A stretch of 64,000 nucleotides of DNA from the NCBI GenBank assembly GCA_948896235.1, contig CAQUUC010000001.1, forward strand, positions 434,001-498,000. The letters are read 5' to 3'. Below the pieces are notes generated by a model, which saw only the letters and a program-made list of their open reading frames with translations, searched no databases and was not told where the DNA came from. A program made the translations under genes and the position numbers. The stretch comes from an uncultured Clostridia bacterium (GTDB taxonomy: Bacteria > Bacillota > Clostridia > TANB77 > CAG-508). Below are positions 19,531 through 28,746 of this stretch, one piece after another (the stretch's first letter is position 1; every line of letters begins with the position of its first letter).

Positions 19531-20223
19531 TTATTTTTGTTCCTCTTCAGCTTCTTTCGTGTTTATAGCTTGTTCTACATTTCTTTTTTCTATACGTTCA
19601 TTTATTGCACCAATTCCTTCAGTAATACCAACTAAATCTTTTTTTTCACTCACAAAAAACGCTCTTTTCTTTGCATCTGTTCTACTATTGTTTGGACATA
19701 CTGCAAAACCATTTTTTCTGGAATTCACGTAATCTATTGCTGCTATATCATTTCTACCATTTCCGCAATAAATACACATTCCTATATCTGTATATACATT
19801 TTCGTCATATGCCTCATACCAATTCCTAACATAATGAGCTTTTCCATATCTTGCAGTATCAAAGTCTTGACTATTAATTGGTCTTTTTAGTGGTACTATT
19901 CTATCTCCTTCAAATTCTTCAGATTGTACTCCTTCTTCTGGGTAACACGCTGCTCCTTCTATCTCTTTAATGTATCCTCTACTGCTATGAATACGATTAT
20001 AACTGTGTATATTCATATCTATTCTATCCATTACTTTTTCCATTACATCTTTATATACTGGTGAAACCAAGTGTATTTTTACTTGTCCATTAGTATTTTT
20101 TTGTAATTTATCAATTTGTTCTAAAAAGTGATACATTTCCTCATCATCATATAATCCATCTTCTTCTCTTAAAATAGTTCCCTCTAAATCTAGAAACAGT
20201 AATATTATTTTCCTTTTTTCCAT
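19531..20223 (-). CDS. HAD-superfamily-like protein with an altered motif I
   Basis: Soluble protein of 230 residues with a HAD fold signature. Motif I reads DLEGT (Asp12, Glu14) where hydrolases have DxDGT, so the general acid/base Asp is a Glu. The last motif, GNGRNDIAAIDYV, keeps the acidic residues that bind magnesium. The substrate is unknown. Altered motif I could mean a different activity or a non-catalytic protein. A Glu-rich tail follows. AAGGAG is near the ATG. It follows ylmH by 87 bases on the same strand and ends before a strong hairpin. Confidence 0.75.
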   Translation of the reverse strand: MEKRKIILLFLDLEGTILREEDGLYDDEEMYHFLEQIDKLQKNTNGQVKIHLVSPVYKDVMEKVMDRIDMNIHSYNRIHSSRGYIKEIEGAACYPEEGVQSEEFEGDRIVPLKRPINSQDFDTARYGKAHYVRNWYEAYDENVYTDIGMCIYCGNGRNDIAAIDYVNSRKNGFAVCPNNSRTDAKKRAFFVSEKKDLVGITEGIGAINERIEKRNVEQAINTKEAEEEQK

Positions 20224-20310
20224 ATTTATTATCTCCTTATGTAAGTTTTACTGTTTCATTTTACCATATTATGTTAATTTTTTCAATAGTAATTTTATAA
20301 TTTGCTATAT

Positions 20311-21114
20311 TTACACATATTTTTCTACTTTTACAATAAATCTACCTTTTTTCGTATTTCCCATTACTTCTAATATTTTAAATCTTCCTTTTCCTCTTAT
20401 AGTTATAATATCCGCTTCTTTTATTGTTTTTGAATCTTTAATAACATTTTCAAAATTCACAAAAACTCTTCCAGAATTTATTACCTCTCCTGCTTTGGTT
20501 CTTGATGTTTTTGCAAGTTCTGAAACAATATTATCTAATCTTAATGAAGATACTATAATTTGTATTTCTTCTGTTTTTATTTCTTGTTTATGTAGTTCTT
20601 CAATCTTCTTGGTTTGTATTAAAGACTTACTAAATCTTGTTAAACTTGTTATATTACCGTTTACGAAATCTAATATCTCATTTAAAACTATAATATTAGC
20701 CCCTTCATTAAATACTATAATATCACCTATCTTTTCTCTCTTTATTCCAAGCTTCATAAGCCCTCCAAGATAATCTCTATGTGTGTAGCTTCCTTGTAAT
20801 TCATTCGGTAGAATAATTTCTATTATTTGCATTATATTGTTATAGTTTTTTTCTACAAATTGTTTTTCAAGTTTTTCTGGATAAAAAATTACAAGTTCTC
20901 TTTCAGCTTGGTCGTTTCCTCCAAAAAACAAATAATTTTCACACTTTATGCTGTTTAATAGTTTTTGCACCAAATTCTTTTGATATAAATCTAAAAAATC
21001 TGTATTCGTTATCTTGTTTTTTGATTTTGCAAATTCCATTTTATCTAAAACTTTTGCTATTAGTAATCTATCCTCTTCTTTAGTATATTTCTTTAAAATT
21101 TCTTGTTTATTCAT
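20311..21114 (-). CDS. ylmH: S4-domain RNA-binding protein YlmH
   Basis: Soluble RNA-binding protein with an N-terminal YlmH domain and a C-terminal S4 domain (about residues 185-250, with SSLRLDNIVSEL and INSGRVFVN). The diagnostic block GSYTHRDYLGGLMKLGIKREKIGDI is split across the middle. The family occurs in Firmicute division clusters and has been linked to ribosome-associated quality control of stalled 50S subunits, the pathway in which RqcH (53391) acts. The gene is not in a division cluster here. It ends in TAA and contains only out-of-phase CGG triplets. Confidence 0.9.
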   Translation of the reverse strand: MNKQEILKKYTKEEDRLLIAKVLDKMEFAKSKNKITNTDFLDLYQKNLVQKLLNSIKCENYLFFGGNDQAERELVIFYPEKLEKQFVEKNYNNIMQIIEIILPNELQGSYTHRDYLGGLMKLGIKREKIGDIIVFNEGANIIVLNEILDFVNGNITSLTRFSKSLIQTKKIEELHKQEIKTEEIQIIVSSLRLDNIVSELAKTSRTKAGEVINSGRVFVNFENVIKDSKTIKEADIITIRGKGRFKILEVMGNTKKGRFIVKVEKYV

Positions 21115-21203
21115 ATTTCTACCTCTCTTGTATAAGTTGACTAATATGATATCACACTATATTACAAATTTCTACTTCTATTAATACAAGTTATTAATAG
21201 AAA

Positions 21204-21243
21204 TAAATGCTATCATTAACCCCAAAAGCTAATGATAGCATTC
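21204..21243 (-). terminator. Terminator of eno
   Basis: AATGCTATCATTA pairs perfectly with TAATGATAGCATT around a ten-base loop, followed by TATTTC on the minus strand. Confidence 0.85.
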
Positions 21244-21246
21244 ATT

Positions 21247-22527
21247 TTAAAATTCTGCATTTTCTCCTAGTTCATCTTCTATATTTAATAATCTATTATA
21301 TTTAGCAACTCTATCAGTTCTACAAGGTGCTCCTGTTTTTATTTGACCTGCATTTGTAGCAACAGCTATATCTGCAATTGTAGTATCTTCTGTTTCGCCA
21401 GACCTATGTGATATTACTGCTGTATATCCATTTTTCTTTGCAAGCTCAATTGCATCTAAAGTTTCTGTTAAAGTTCCTATTTGATTTGGTTTTATTAAAA
21501 TACTATTTGCTATTCTATTTTTAATTCCTTTTTGTAATCTTTTTTTATTTGTTACAAATAAATCATCACCCACAAGTTGTATTTTATCTTTTAATCTATT
21601 TGTTAATTTTTCCCAAGATTCCCAGTCTTCTTCAGCAAGTCCATCTTCTATCGAAATAATTGGATATTTAGTGCTGAGTTCTTCTATATAATCTACCATT
21701 TCATCTCTTGACCTAAACACATCTGTCTTCCAAAAATAATATCCATCTTTTCCTATTTTTTTAGCTTCTTCAAACATCTCTGTACTTGCAACATCAAGTG
21801 CTAAACATATATCTTTTTTAGGCTCATAGCCTGCTTTTTTAATAGCTTCTAATATAGCTTCAATTGCCTCTGTCTCATCTTCTAAGTTTGGTGCAAAACC
21901 ACCTTCATCTCCTACTGCTACAGAATATCCTTTTTCTTTTAATACTTTTTTTAAATTATGATATACTTCTACCCCCATTTGTAATCCTTCTCTAAAAGTA
22001 GTTGCTCCTACTGGTATTATCATAAATTCTTGAATATTAATATTATTATCCGAATGTTTACCACCATTTAAAATATTCATCATAGGACGCGGTAATATTT
22101 TAGCATTTATCCCTCCAATATATTTATAAAGAGACATTCCTAATGAATTTGCTGCGGCTTTTGCTACTGCAAGAGATACTCCAAGTGTTGCATTAGCACC
22201 AAGTTTTGATTTATTTGGAGTATCATCTAGTAATATAAGTTCTTTATCAATTTCTAGTTGATCATACACATTCATACCTTCTATTTTTTTTGCTATTTTT
22301 TTATTCACATTTTCTACTGCTTGTAAAACACCTTTTCCTAAATACCTCTCTTTATCTCCATCACGTAATTCGACTGCTTCAAAACTTCCAGTAGATGCTC
22401 CTGATGGAACCATTGCTACTCCTGAAAATCCTCCTTCTGTAACGACTTCTACTTGTACAGTTGGATTTCCCCTTGAATCTAGCACTTCTAATGCAGATAC
22501 TTTTTCGATACTCAAATAATCTTTCAT
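21247..22527 (-). CDS. eno: Enolase
   Basis: Converts 2-phosphoglycerate to phosphoenolpyruvate in glycolysis. At 426 residues it has the full family length. MVPSGASTGSFEAVELRD holds the substrate-closing loop, GDEGGFAPN and ISIEDGLAEEDW hold metal and catalytic residues, GDDLFVTN is next, and ISHRSGETEDTTIADIAVA is the enolase signature. AAAGAGGAG precedes the ATG. As a highly expressed gene it contains no in-phase CGG. ldh lies upstream and separate, with its own terminator. Confidence 0.98.
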   Translation of the reverse strand: MKDYLSIEKVSALEVLDSRGNPTVQVEVVTEGGFSGVAMVPSGASTGSFEAVELRDGDKERYLGKGVLQAVENVNKKIAKKIEGMNVYDQLEIDKELILLDDTPNKSKLGANATLGVSLAVAKAAANSLGMSLYKYIGGINAKILPRPMMNILNGGKHSDNNINIQEFMIIPVGATTFREGLQMGVEVYHNLKKVLKEKGYSVAVGDEGGFAPNLEDETEAIEAILEAIKKAGYEPKKDICLALDVASTEMFEEAKKIGKDGYYFWKTDVFRSRDEMVDYIEELSTKYPIISIEDGLAEEDWESWEKLTNRLKDKIQLVGDDLFVTNKKRLQKGIKNRIANSILIKPNQIGTLTETLDAIELAKKNGYTAVISHRSGETEDTTIADIAVATNAGQIKTGAPCRTDRVAKYNRLLNIEDELGENAEF

Positions 22528-22608
22528 AATATCTCCTCTTTCTAAATTAACATTTTAAACTATATATATTATGATACTATTTTTGAAATTTATTCCATTT
22601 TATATAAC

Positions 22609-22641
22609 AAAAAAGTACCTAACTTAAAGTTAAGCACTTTT
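22609..22641 (-). terminator. Terminator of ldh
   Basis: AAAAGTGCTTAACTT pairs with AAGTTAGGTACTTTT and runs into TTTTTTG on the minus strand, directly past the ldh stop. Confidence 0.85.
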
Positions 22642-22655
22642 ATAAATTTCACTAT

Positions 22656-23616
22656 TTAATTTTCTTCTAATATTGGATTTATCTCTTCTAATAATGTTTC
22701 TTTTATTATTTTACTACTATAATCAAATTTTTCTTGATCTTTTGGTTCTAATTCTAATTTAACTATTTTTTTAATTCCTTTACGATTAATAATCGCTGGA
22801 ACTCCTATAAATAATCCTTTTTGTCCATATTCTCCATCTTGATAGGTTGATACTGGCATTATCGCATTTTCATCATCAAGAATTGCCTTTACTAATCTTG
22901 TTAAAGAAATTCCAATTCCATAGTAGGTTGCTTTTTTCTTATTAATAATCTCATATGCTGCTTGCTGAACATTATTATATATTTTATCTAAATCTTTTAT
23001 GTCTTTTCCATTTTCTTTCATAACATCAAGCAGTTTTTTACAACCAACATAGCAATGTCCCCAAGGTACAAAAGAAGAATCACCGTGTTCACCTATTATA
23101 TATGCATGAACATTTTTACTAGCAACATCTAAATATTCTCCTATTAAGAAACGTAATCTTGCTGTATCCAAAACAGTACCAGAACCTATTATTCTTTCCT
23201 TTGGAAATCCTGATGTTTTATAAACAACATATGTCATTAAATCTACTGGATTACTTGCAACTACAAAAATACCTTTAAATCCATTAGCTACAACTTGTTT
23301 TGTTATATCTTTCATAATTTTTGCATTTGCTTTTGCAAGTTCTAATCTTGTTTGTCCTGGTTTTTGGTTTAATCCTGCTGTTATTACTACTATATTTGCA
23401 TCCCTACATTCTGAATAATCTCCTGCCTTTATATCCATTTTACTAGGAGCAAATGGCATACCATGAGATAAATCCATTGCTTCTCCTTCTGCTTTCTCTT
23501 TATCAACATCTATTAAAACCATCTCATTAATTCCGTCCTTGGTTTAAAATAGAATATGCCATACTCATACCTACAAAGCCTGTTCCAACTAATACAATTT
23601 TTCTTCTTTCTACCAT
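22656..23616 (-). CDS. ldh: L-lactate dehydrogenase, with a +1 shift at CGG
   Basis: Reduces pyruvate to L-lactate with NADH, regenerating NAD+ in fermentation. The N-terminal Rossmann segment KIVLVGTGFVGMSMAYS is in the first frame. CGG at 23533-23535, after GGA at codon 28, must shift +1 to read GGINEMVLIDVD, which holds the coenzyme-binding Asp. The rest is in one frame: VVITAGLNQKPGQTRLEL, NPVDLMTYV and the catalytic GEHGDSSFVPW. The restored 319 residues fit the family. AGGAGG lies before ATG 23616. Without the shift, the only possible protein lacks the NAD-binding start, so this is not a mere change of start site. Confidence 0.95.
23533..23535 (-). other. +1 recoding site CGG-A (ldh)
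   Basis: Zero-frame GGA CGG at codons 27-28. The +1 frame gives a second Gly and continues into the conserved coenzyme-binding strand. Confidence 0.94.
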
Positions 23617-23781
23617 ATTTTTTCCTCCTTAATTTTTTATAAATATTCTAACCTTTTATTAGTAAATTATAAGTAAAAAATTAAAAATGAAAATTTAAAA
23701 GTATAGAGATTAACTTTTTTATAACAAATCTATTGTTTACTTTTTACTCTTATCTTTTCACTCTTATCCAAACAATTTTAT

Positions 23782-23856
23782 TGGTTGGGGTACTGTGATT
23801 CGAACACAGGAATGTCGGAGTCAGAGTCCGATGCCTTACCGCTTGGCGATACCCCA
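23782..23856 (-). tRNA. tRNA-Gln (anticodon CTG), CCA encoded
   Basis: Acceptor TGGGGTA pairs with TACCCCA and is followed by A and CCA. The D arm carries AAGCGGTAAGGC. The anticodon stem TCGGA/TCCGA holds a normal seven-base loop CTCTGAC, anticodon CTG. The T arm has GTTCGAATC. In such an AT-rich genome a TTG tRNA for CAA must also exist elsewhere. Confidence 0.95.
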
Positions 23857-23891
23857 TTATGTATCTTTATATATATTAACACAACAAAAAT

Positions 23892-23921
23892 AAAAATTCT
23901 AGTACTTAAACTAGAATTTTT
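23892..23921 (-). terminator. Hairpin after the metallopeptidase gene
   Basis: Perfect AAAAATTCTAGT/ACTAGAATTTTT repeat with a six-base loop, able to terminate transcripts in both directions. Confidence 0.7.
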
Positions 23922-23970
23922 ACTTATTCAATTTTACTAGTATATTATTTGTTTAAAATAATATTTACGA

Positions 23971-24660
23971 TTAATATTGTAACCCACTAATTACATCTAT
24001 ATATTTTTCATAGTTTGGTTCATATTGTTTTAGTTTTTCATAGAACCTCTTTGAATGTGTTTTATTTTTTAAATGTATAAATTCATGCAAAACAATATAG
24101 TCTATAATTTCTTCTTTATATTTTACAATATCTGGATTAATTATAATTGTACTATTATCACATTTACCAAGAGTATTTTTCATTCTTTCTAACTTATAGT
24201 CCTCTGGGGCATAGCCTAATAAAATTCTTGTTTTTTCCATAGCCCTTTCAATTTCTCTTTCTGCTATAACATTATAAATTTTTTGAGTTAATAATTTTAA
24301 TAATTCATCATTATTAACTTTTTTATATTTATTAGGAAGTTCTATCTTAATAACTCCATTTTCAATATTTACATTCAAGCCCTTTATGTTTTTATATCTA
24401 ATTTTTAGATTGCAATTTTGTCCTAATATTTTAACAATTCCACTATTAACGTATTCCTCTTTTTTTACTTCATATTCTTTTATTTTTTCTAAAATCCATC
24501 TCTTTTTTTCTTCTACAATTTCTTGTATTTGGTTTCTGCTAAAATACCAAGGTGCACATACTACTACTTCTCCATTTTGAACTGATATATATAAATTATT
24601 TTTTATTGTTTTATCAATTGTATAGGTAATAATTTTATTTCTACTTTTTAAAAATCCCAT
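23971..24660 (-). CDS. YgjP-type (DUF45) predicted zinc metallopeptidase
   Basis: Soluble 229-residue protein with the metal site HEFIHLKNKTHSKRF in its C-terminal third, in which two His and a downstream His probably bind zinc. The domain before it (LERMKNTLGKCDNSTIIINP) matches the YgjP/DUF45 family of SprT-like peptidases. Biological substrates of this group are not established. A good ribosome site is not obvious, and AGGAGG lies seven bases before the ATG at 24660. It is a single gene, ended by a hairpin and followed by tRNA-Gln. Confidence 0.88.
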   Translation of the reverse strand: MGFLKSRNKIITYTIDKTIKNNLYISVQNGEVVVCAPWYFSRNQIQEIVEEKKRWILEKIKEYEVKKEEYVNSGIVKILGQNCNLKIRYKNIKGLNVNIENGVIKIELPNKYKKVNNDELLKLLTQKIYNVIAEREIERAMEKTRILLGYAPEDYKLERMKNTLGKCDNSTIIINPDIVKYKEEIIDYIVLHEFIHLKNKTHSKRFYEKLKQYEPNYEKYIDVISGLQY

Positions 24661-24856
24661 TTAAATGCCTCCTCAAAATACAAAAATATGTTCTCGAACT
24701 TCTGTTTGTTTTATTTTATATTTTCGTTTTGTTTTTGTCAATAGTTTTTTTAAATTTTTCTAATTTTTTTATTCTATAAAATTAAAGTAAAAAATGATTG
24801 AAAAAAGTTACATTTTGTTATACATTATATATATAATTTTTTTCTAGAGGTGAATT

Positions 24857-27109
24857 ATGAAAAACAAGAAGCCAAACAAAAAAACTAAAAATCAATTTAT
24901 AAATTTACAGAAATACAGATTAAATATTCAATGGATACTTCCTATATTTATTATTATTTTAATACTTTCTTATTTTGGTGTTGAATTTATTAAAGATCTA
25001 ACATATCAAAATGTGTATAACAATATTACAGAACTTAGTGAACAGACAGCTGCTCAATTAAATCAATCTATAACTGAACAAAAAAAGTTTGTTGAAATAA
25101 TGGTTGATTCTATTAATAGCGGTTATTTTAAGACTCCTGAAGAAATATTTGAGCGCTATAGTCACGATTTAGAAGACTATCACTTTACAAGACTGGTTAT
25201 ATTAGATAAAAAAGGAAATGGTTCTACTAGTGATGGGCATATTGTAAAAAACTATCACAATATTGAAGAATTTTTTAATCAAGACACTGTATATCTATCT
25301 GAAAATAGGCCTAGTACCGTTTCAGATAATCAAGTAAATATTTACTCTAAAACGTTTACTTTAAATAAAAAAGAATTAGTATTATTTGCAACTGTTAATA
25401 CTGAAGATTATAAAGAAATTTTGTTAAGAAGATTATTTCATGGTAAAGGAGGCACTTACTTAATAAATAATAATGGTTCTATATTAATTGACTCTTTTAA
25501 TGATATAAAAGAAAATAATATTAATTTATATGGCTATATAAAGACAAGTTACAATTTAAGTAAAGAAGATATCCAAAAAATTAATCTTATGGCAGAAAAT
25601 ATTAAAGCAAAACAAGTTGGAACTTTTGATATTAAATTAGAAAAAAACACACATTTTATTCACTATGAAAAACTTAGTGTAAATGATTGGTATGTTGTAA
25701 CTATTGCACCTGATGATACTATCGCTAAGGAACTTACTACATTTTTAGAAATATCCCTTGGCGTATGCCTTTTGGTTAATTTTATTATAGTAAGCATATG
25801 TATTTATATTGATCTTTCAAACCAGAAGAAAAACCATAAACTATATAAAGTTGCTTATATTGATCCTGTAACTCTACTTGGCAATGAAGCATATTTTAAA
25901 GATAATGGTTCTATATTTTTGAAAAGTTCTACTAAAAATAAACACATTATTGTACTTGATATTAATAAATTTAAAGCACTTAATAATATTTATGGATATG
26001 AATTTTGTAATCATATTCTAAAAGTACTTGGAGAAAAATTAGTAAATATTCTGCCTTCTAACAATATTACTTGTAGAATATCTAATGACGTTTTTGCTAC
26101 CATATTTAGTTATGAATATGATATAAAAAACTTACTTGATACAATATTTAACAATGCTTCACATTTAAAAATAGATGATACTTCTATACATATTAATTTA
26201 TCTATTGGGGTTTACAAAGTTAATTCAAAAGATATTGATATAAATAAAGCTTTAGACAAAGCATATATGGCTCGTTCTAAAATAAAAGGTCTATATAATG
26301 ATAACTATTATATATTTGATGAAATACTTGAAAATAAGTTAGTCGAAGAACAAAAAATCGAATCTTCTATGGAAGATGCTTTAAAAAACAAAGAATTTAA
26401 AGTAGTTTATCAACCTAAAACTCTTACCAGCAATGAGAAATTTATTGGTGCAGAAGCTTTGATAAGATGGTATAAAGATGGAGATATTATCTCTCCTGGT
26501 AAATTTATTCCTTTGTTTGAAAAAAATAAATTTATCATTAAATTAGATTTATATATTTTTGAACAAGTCTGCAAAGATATGGCTAGTTGGAAAGAAAAAT
26601 ATGGTTATCTGCCAACTGTATCTATTAATGTTTCAAAAGAACATTTTGTAGATGAAAACTTTATTAATGAATATGTAAAAATCACTGATAATTATAACTT
26701 AGATAGAGCTTGTATAGACTTAGAAATTACAGAAAGTGCTACAATTGATGGTAAAATAGATGTTTTAAAAATATTAAATAATATAAAAGCAAAAGGATTT
26801 ACAATTTCAATTGATGATTTTGGAACAGGATATTCTTCTCTTAGTATGTTACAAAATATGCCAATTGATATAATTAAAATTGATAAAGTTTTTGTAGATA
26901 AAGCAGATTTAAACAGTAATCAAAATATTATTAACTATATTATGATTCTTGCAAATCGTTTAGGAGTAAAAACAATTGCAGAAGGCGTTGAAACAAAAGA
27001 ACAAGTAGATTTTATAAAAAGTATAAAATGCGATATGATTCAAGGTTACTATTATTCAAAACCTCTATCTAAAGAAGATTTTGAAGATTATTTTAATAAG
27101 AATAGATAA
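24857..27109 (+). CDS. Membrane sensor with degenerate GGDEF and intact EAL domains (c-di-GMP phosphodiesterase)
   Basis: The 750-residue protein has a membrane segment near residues 27-47, a Cache-like extracellular sensor of about 250 residues, and a second membrane segment near 297-318. A GGDEF domain follows in which the signature is replaced by SNDVF, so it should not make c-di-GMP. The C-terminal EAL domain is intact: GAEALIRW, SINVSKEHF, DLEITES, IDDFGTGYSSLSML and AEGVETKEQ. It should hydrolyse c-di-GMP to pGpG, with the dead GGDEF possibly sensing GTP. AGAGGTGA precedes the ATG. It stands alone and ends at a bidirectional terminator. Confidence 0.93.
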   Translation: MKNKKPNKKTKNQFINLQKYRLNIQWILPIFIIILILSYFGVEFIKDLTYQNVYNNITELSEQTAAQLNQSITEQKKFVEIMVDSINSGYFKTPEEIFERYSHDLEDYHFTRLVILDKKGNGSTSDGHIVKNYHNIEEFFNQDTVYLSENRPSTVSDNQVNIYSKTFTLNKKELVLFATVNTEDYKEILLRRLFHGKGGTYLINNNGSILIDSFNDIKENNINLYGYIKTSYNLSKEDIQKINLMAENIKAKQVGTFDIKLEKNTHFIHYEKLSVNDWYVVTIAPDDTIAKELTTFLEISLGVCLLVNFIIVSICIYIDLSNQKKNHKLYKVAYIDPVTLLGNEAYFKDNGSIFLKSSTKNKHIIVLDINKFKALNNIYGYEFCNHILKVLGEKLVNILPSNNITCRISNDVFATIFSYEYDIKNLLDTIFNNASHLKIDDTSIHINLSIGVYKVNSKDIDINKALDKAYMARSKIKGLYNDNYYIFDEILENKLVEEQKIESSMEDALKNKEFKVVYQPKTLTSNEKFIGAEALIRWYKDGDIISPGKFIPLFEKNKFIIKLDLYIFEQVCKDMASWKEKYGYLPTVSINVSKEHFVDENFINEYVKITDNYNLDRACIDLEITESATIDGKIDVLKILNNIKAKGFTISIDDFGTGYSSLSMLQNMPIDIIKIDKVFVDKADLNSNQNIINYIMILANRLGVKTIAEGVETKEQVDFIKSIKCDMIQGYYYSKPLSKEDFEDYFNKNR

Positions 27110-27113
27110 AAAA

Positions 27114-27144
27114 TATTCCACGACTACTAAATCGTCGTGGAATA
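27114..27144. terminator. Bidirectional terminator
   Basis: TATTCCACGAC and GTCGTGGAATA flank a nine-base loop. It sits between convergent genes and has T-runs on both sides. Confidence 0.88.
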
Positions 27145-27147
27145 CTT

Positions 27148-27423
27148 TTATTCACCTATATTATTAAATTTATTTTCCCAGATCTTTCTAATATATCTTA
27201 AAGATAATGTTGATAAAGTAAAACCAATAACTGGTACTAATGAACTTAAGAATATATTATCATAATTCCTTACTATATAAGAATATATAATAACTACAAT
27301 GTATGTTAAAATACAAATACAAATTTTTCTAGTCCAACTAGTTTCCCACTTTTTATCTAACTCCACTTTTTTATTTCTTTGTTTAATTTTTATTATCTCA
27401 TTTTCTAATTCTTGATTATTCAT
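27148..27423 (-). CDS. Small membrane protein with two hydrophobic segments
   Basis: I recognise the general type (an ELDKKWETSWTRK segment followed by two membrane helices and LSSLVPVIGFTLSTLSL) as a small conserved bacterial membrane protein, but no function is known to me. The N-terminal 35 residues are charged and helical. I begin it at ATG 27423, because GGAGGATAAA stands just before it. An ATG at 27435 overlaps that site. It lies immediately downstream of the dinD pseudogene, and could belong to the same accessory insertion. Confidence 0.7.
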   Translation of the reverse strand: MNNQELENEIIKIKQRNKKVELDKKWETSWTRKICICILTYIVVIIYSYIVRNYDNIFLSSLVPVIGFTLSTLSLRYIRKIWENKFNNIGE

Positions 27424-27482
27424 TTTATCCTCCATATATTAATAAATTTATTACTATAAATTTTTTCAATCGATAAATACAA

Positions 27483-28319
27483 TTATCTATTTTTCAAGCT
27501 TTTATTATTCTCTTTTTCTAATTGTTTCAAACTCTTTTTAGGTGTGGGTAATTCTTCTGGCATAGTACCACCATTTTTGGCAATTACTTCTCTTATATTT
27601 TTACCAATATTATAATGTGTTTTATTGGCTTCTTTTTCACTACAAATATTATCTTTTTTTAATCTTGATTCAGTTTGTGTAATACGAAAAAGATTTGCTG
27701 CAAGTTCTTCACTTCTCATATTGTCTAAAATATCTTCTCTATATCTTAATCCTTTTCTTTTGGCAATATCGTCAGCAGTTTCTCCATTATATAAACCTTT
27801 ATAACCCGAATTATGAAATCTATCAAAGTTTTTTACCCCTGCATTTTTAGCAGTTTGACTAAGTGAGTAATTTCATTTTCTGGTTAAATTTCTTTGATAA
27901 AATCTTTTTTCATCTTCTGTTAATTCACTATATTCTTTTTCGCTAATTTCTTGTTTTCTAGTTTGTACTGCAAAATAGGTTTGTGCAAGAGCAATAACTT
28001 TTTTTCTCGAATCTCCATTTTGTGCTATTAAATAGCAAGCATAACGAGTTAATTTATAATCTTTCTGTTCTCTATAAGCTCCTGAACCAATTTGAACCAT
28101 TTTATTGGCATCAGTAAAATGGTCTATTACACTAATATTGCTGTTTCCACAAGCAATAATTGCTTTCTGAAGTATTTTTTCAAAATTCTGCTAATTTGAA
28201 TATTGCAAAATAGGCATTAATTCTCTAGCATACCAAAATTCAATTCCATTTTCATCAATATGCTTTATCTCTTCAAAAGTTTGATTTGGATAATTTTCTT
28301 TTCTATCTAACTCATTCAT
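27483..28319 (-). pseudogene. dinD: dinD (DNA-damage-inducible protein D), broken by two in-frame stops
   Basis: One reading frame from ATG 28319 to TAA 27483 aligns throughout with DinD: IKHIDENGIEFWYARELMPIL, TRYACYLIAQNGDSRKKVIALAQTYFAVQTR, and the C-terminal GGTMPEELPTPKKS (each longer stretch is interrupted here only for description). It is cut by TAG at codon 43 (28191-28193), where the family has a Trp, and TGA at codon 149 (27873-27875). No frameshift and no in-phase CGG are present. Other genes in the window end in TGA or TAG, so these are real stops. It looks like a recently inactivated accessory gene. Confidence 0.85.
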
Positions 28320-28471
28320 TTGAAATCATCTCCATTTATTTCATTGCTATTTTATTACAATTCTAAACCAATTGCAATAGTTTTTGCGAAATTTTGTTTT
28401 GTTTTAATGTTGTTTTATTGATCTATAAAAATAGCTTGTAAACATCGCAAGTTTACAAGCTATTTATTATA
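28320..28471. other. Intergenic stretch before the tRNA-Leu fragment
   Basis: I see no gene here. It contains a perfect GCTTGTAAAC/GTTTACAAGC inverted repeat near 28434-28461, which may be a terminator-like hairpin. Confidence 0.4.
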
Positions 28472-28522
28472 GTGCCCAAGGTGGGACTCTAACCCGCATG
28501 TTTTCCCGCACGATTTTGAGTC
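28472..28522 (-). repeat. 3' fragment of tRNA-Leu (attachment-site-like direct repeat)
   Basis: Fifty-one bases matching the 3' part of the tRNA-Leu gene at 29424-29474 (T arm, variable arm and half of the anticodon arm), with three mismatches, in the same orientation. Such a copy is what remains when an element integrates at a tRNA 3' end by site-specific recombination. The intervening 0.9 kb holds an orphan gene and a gene fragment but no integrase. Confidence 0.8.
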
Positions 28523-28703
28523 TTTTAATCTATTCTATACTTATTTATTTTTAGTATTAAATATTGCTTTTAAGAAAATATAATATAACTACATTAGCTT
28601 AAATAAGTGAATATAAATCTTCAACTGTAAATAAAATAGTTGAATTAAAAAGATTAAGAGAGAAAACTTATAAAGAAAAGTGCAAGATGATCTATTTGTA
28701 GTA
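28523..28703. other. Degenerate stretch inside the tRNA-flanked segment
   Basis: No intact gene. A short plus-strand stretch near 28640-28690 could be read as the start of a helix-turn-helix protein (LKRLREKTYKEK), but it has no start codon context and soon meets stops. Confidence 0.3.
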
Positions 28704-28738
28704 GAAACACACACCATCAAGCTGATAGTGTGTGTTTC
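28704..28738 (-). terminator. Terminator of the third orphan gene
   Basis: GAAACACACACTATCA and TGATGGTGTGTGTTTC form a nearly perfect 16-pair stem right past the stop at 28747. Confidence 0.8.
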
Positions 28739-28746
28739 TGCTTAGA

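Noticed and set aside
27873..28193. TGA or TAG read as an amino acid, to rescue dinD
   Set aside because: rnr and the DUF421 gene end properly in TGA, and several genes end in TAG, so both are normal stops.
28600..28700. A helix-turn-helix regulator gene inside the tRNA-flanked segment
   Set aside because: Only a dozen plausible residues, no start or ribosome site, and stops follow.
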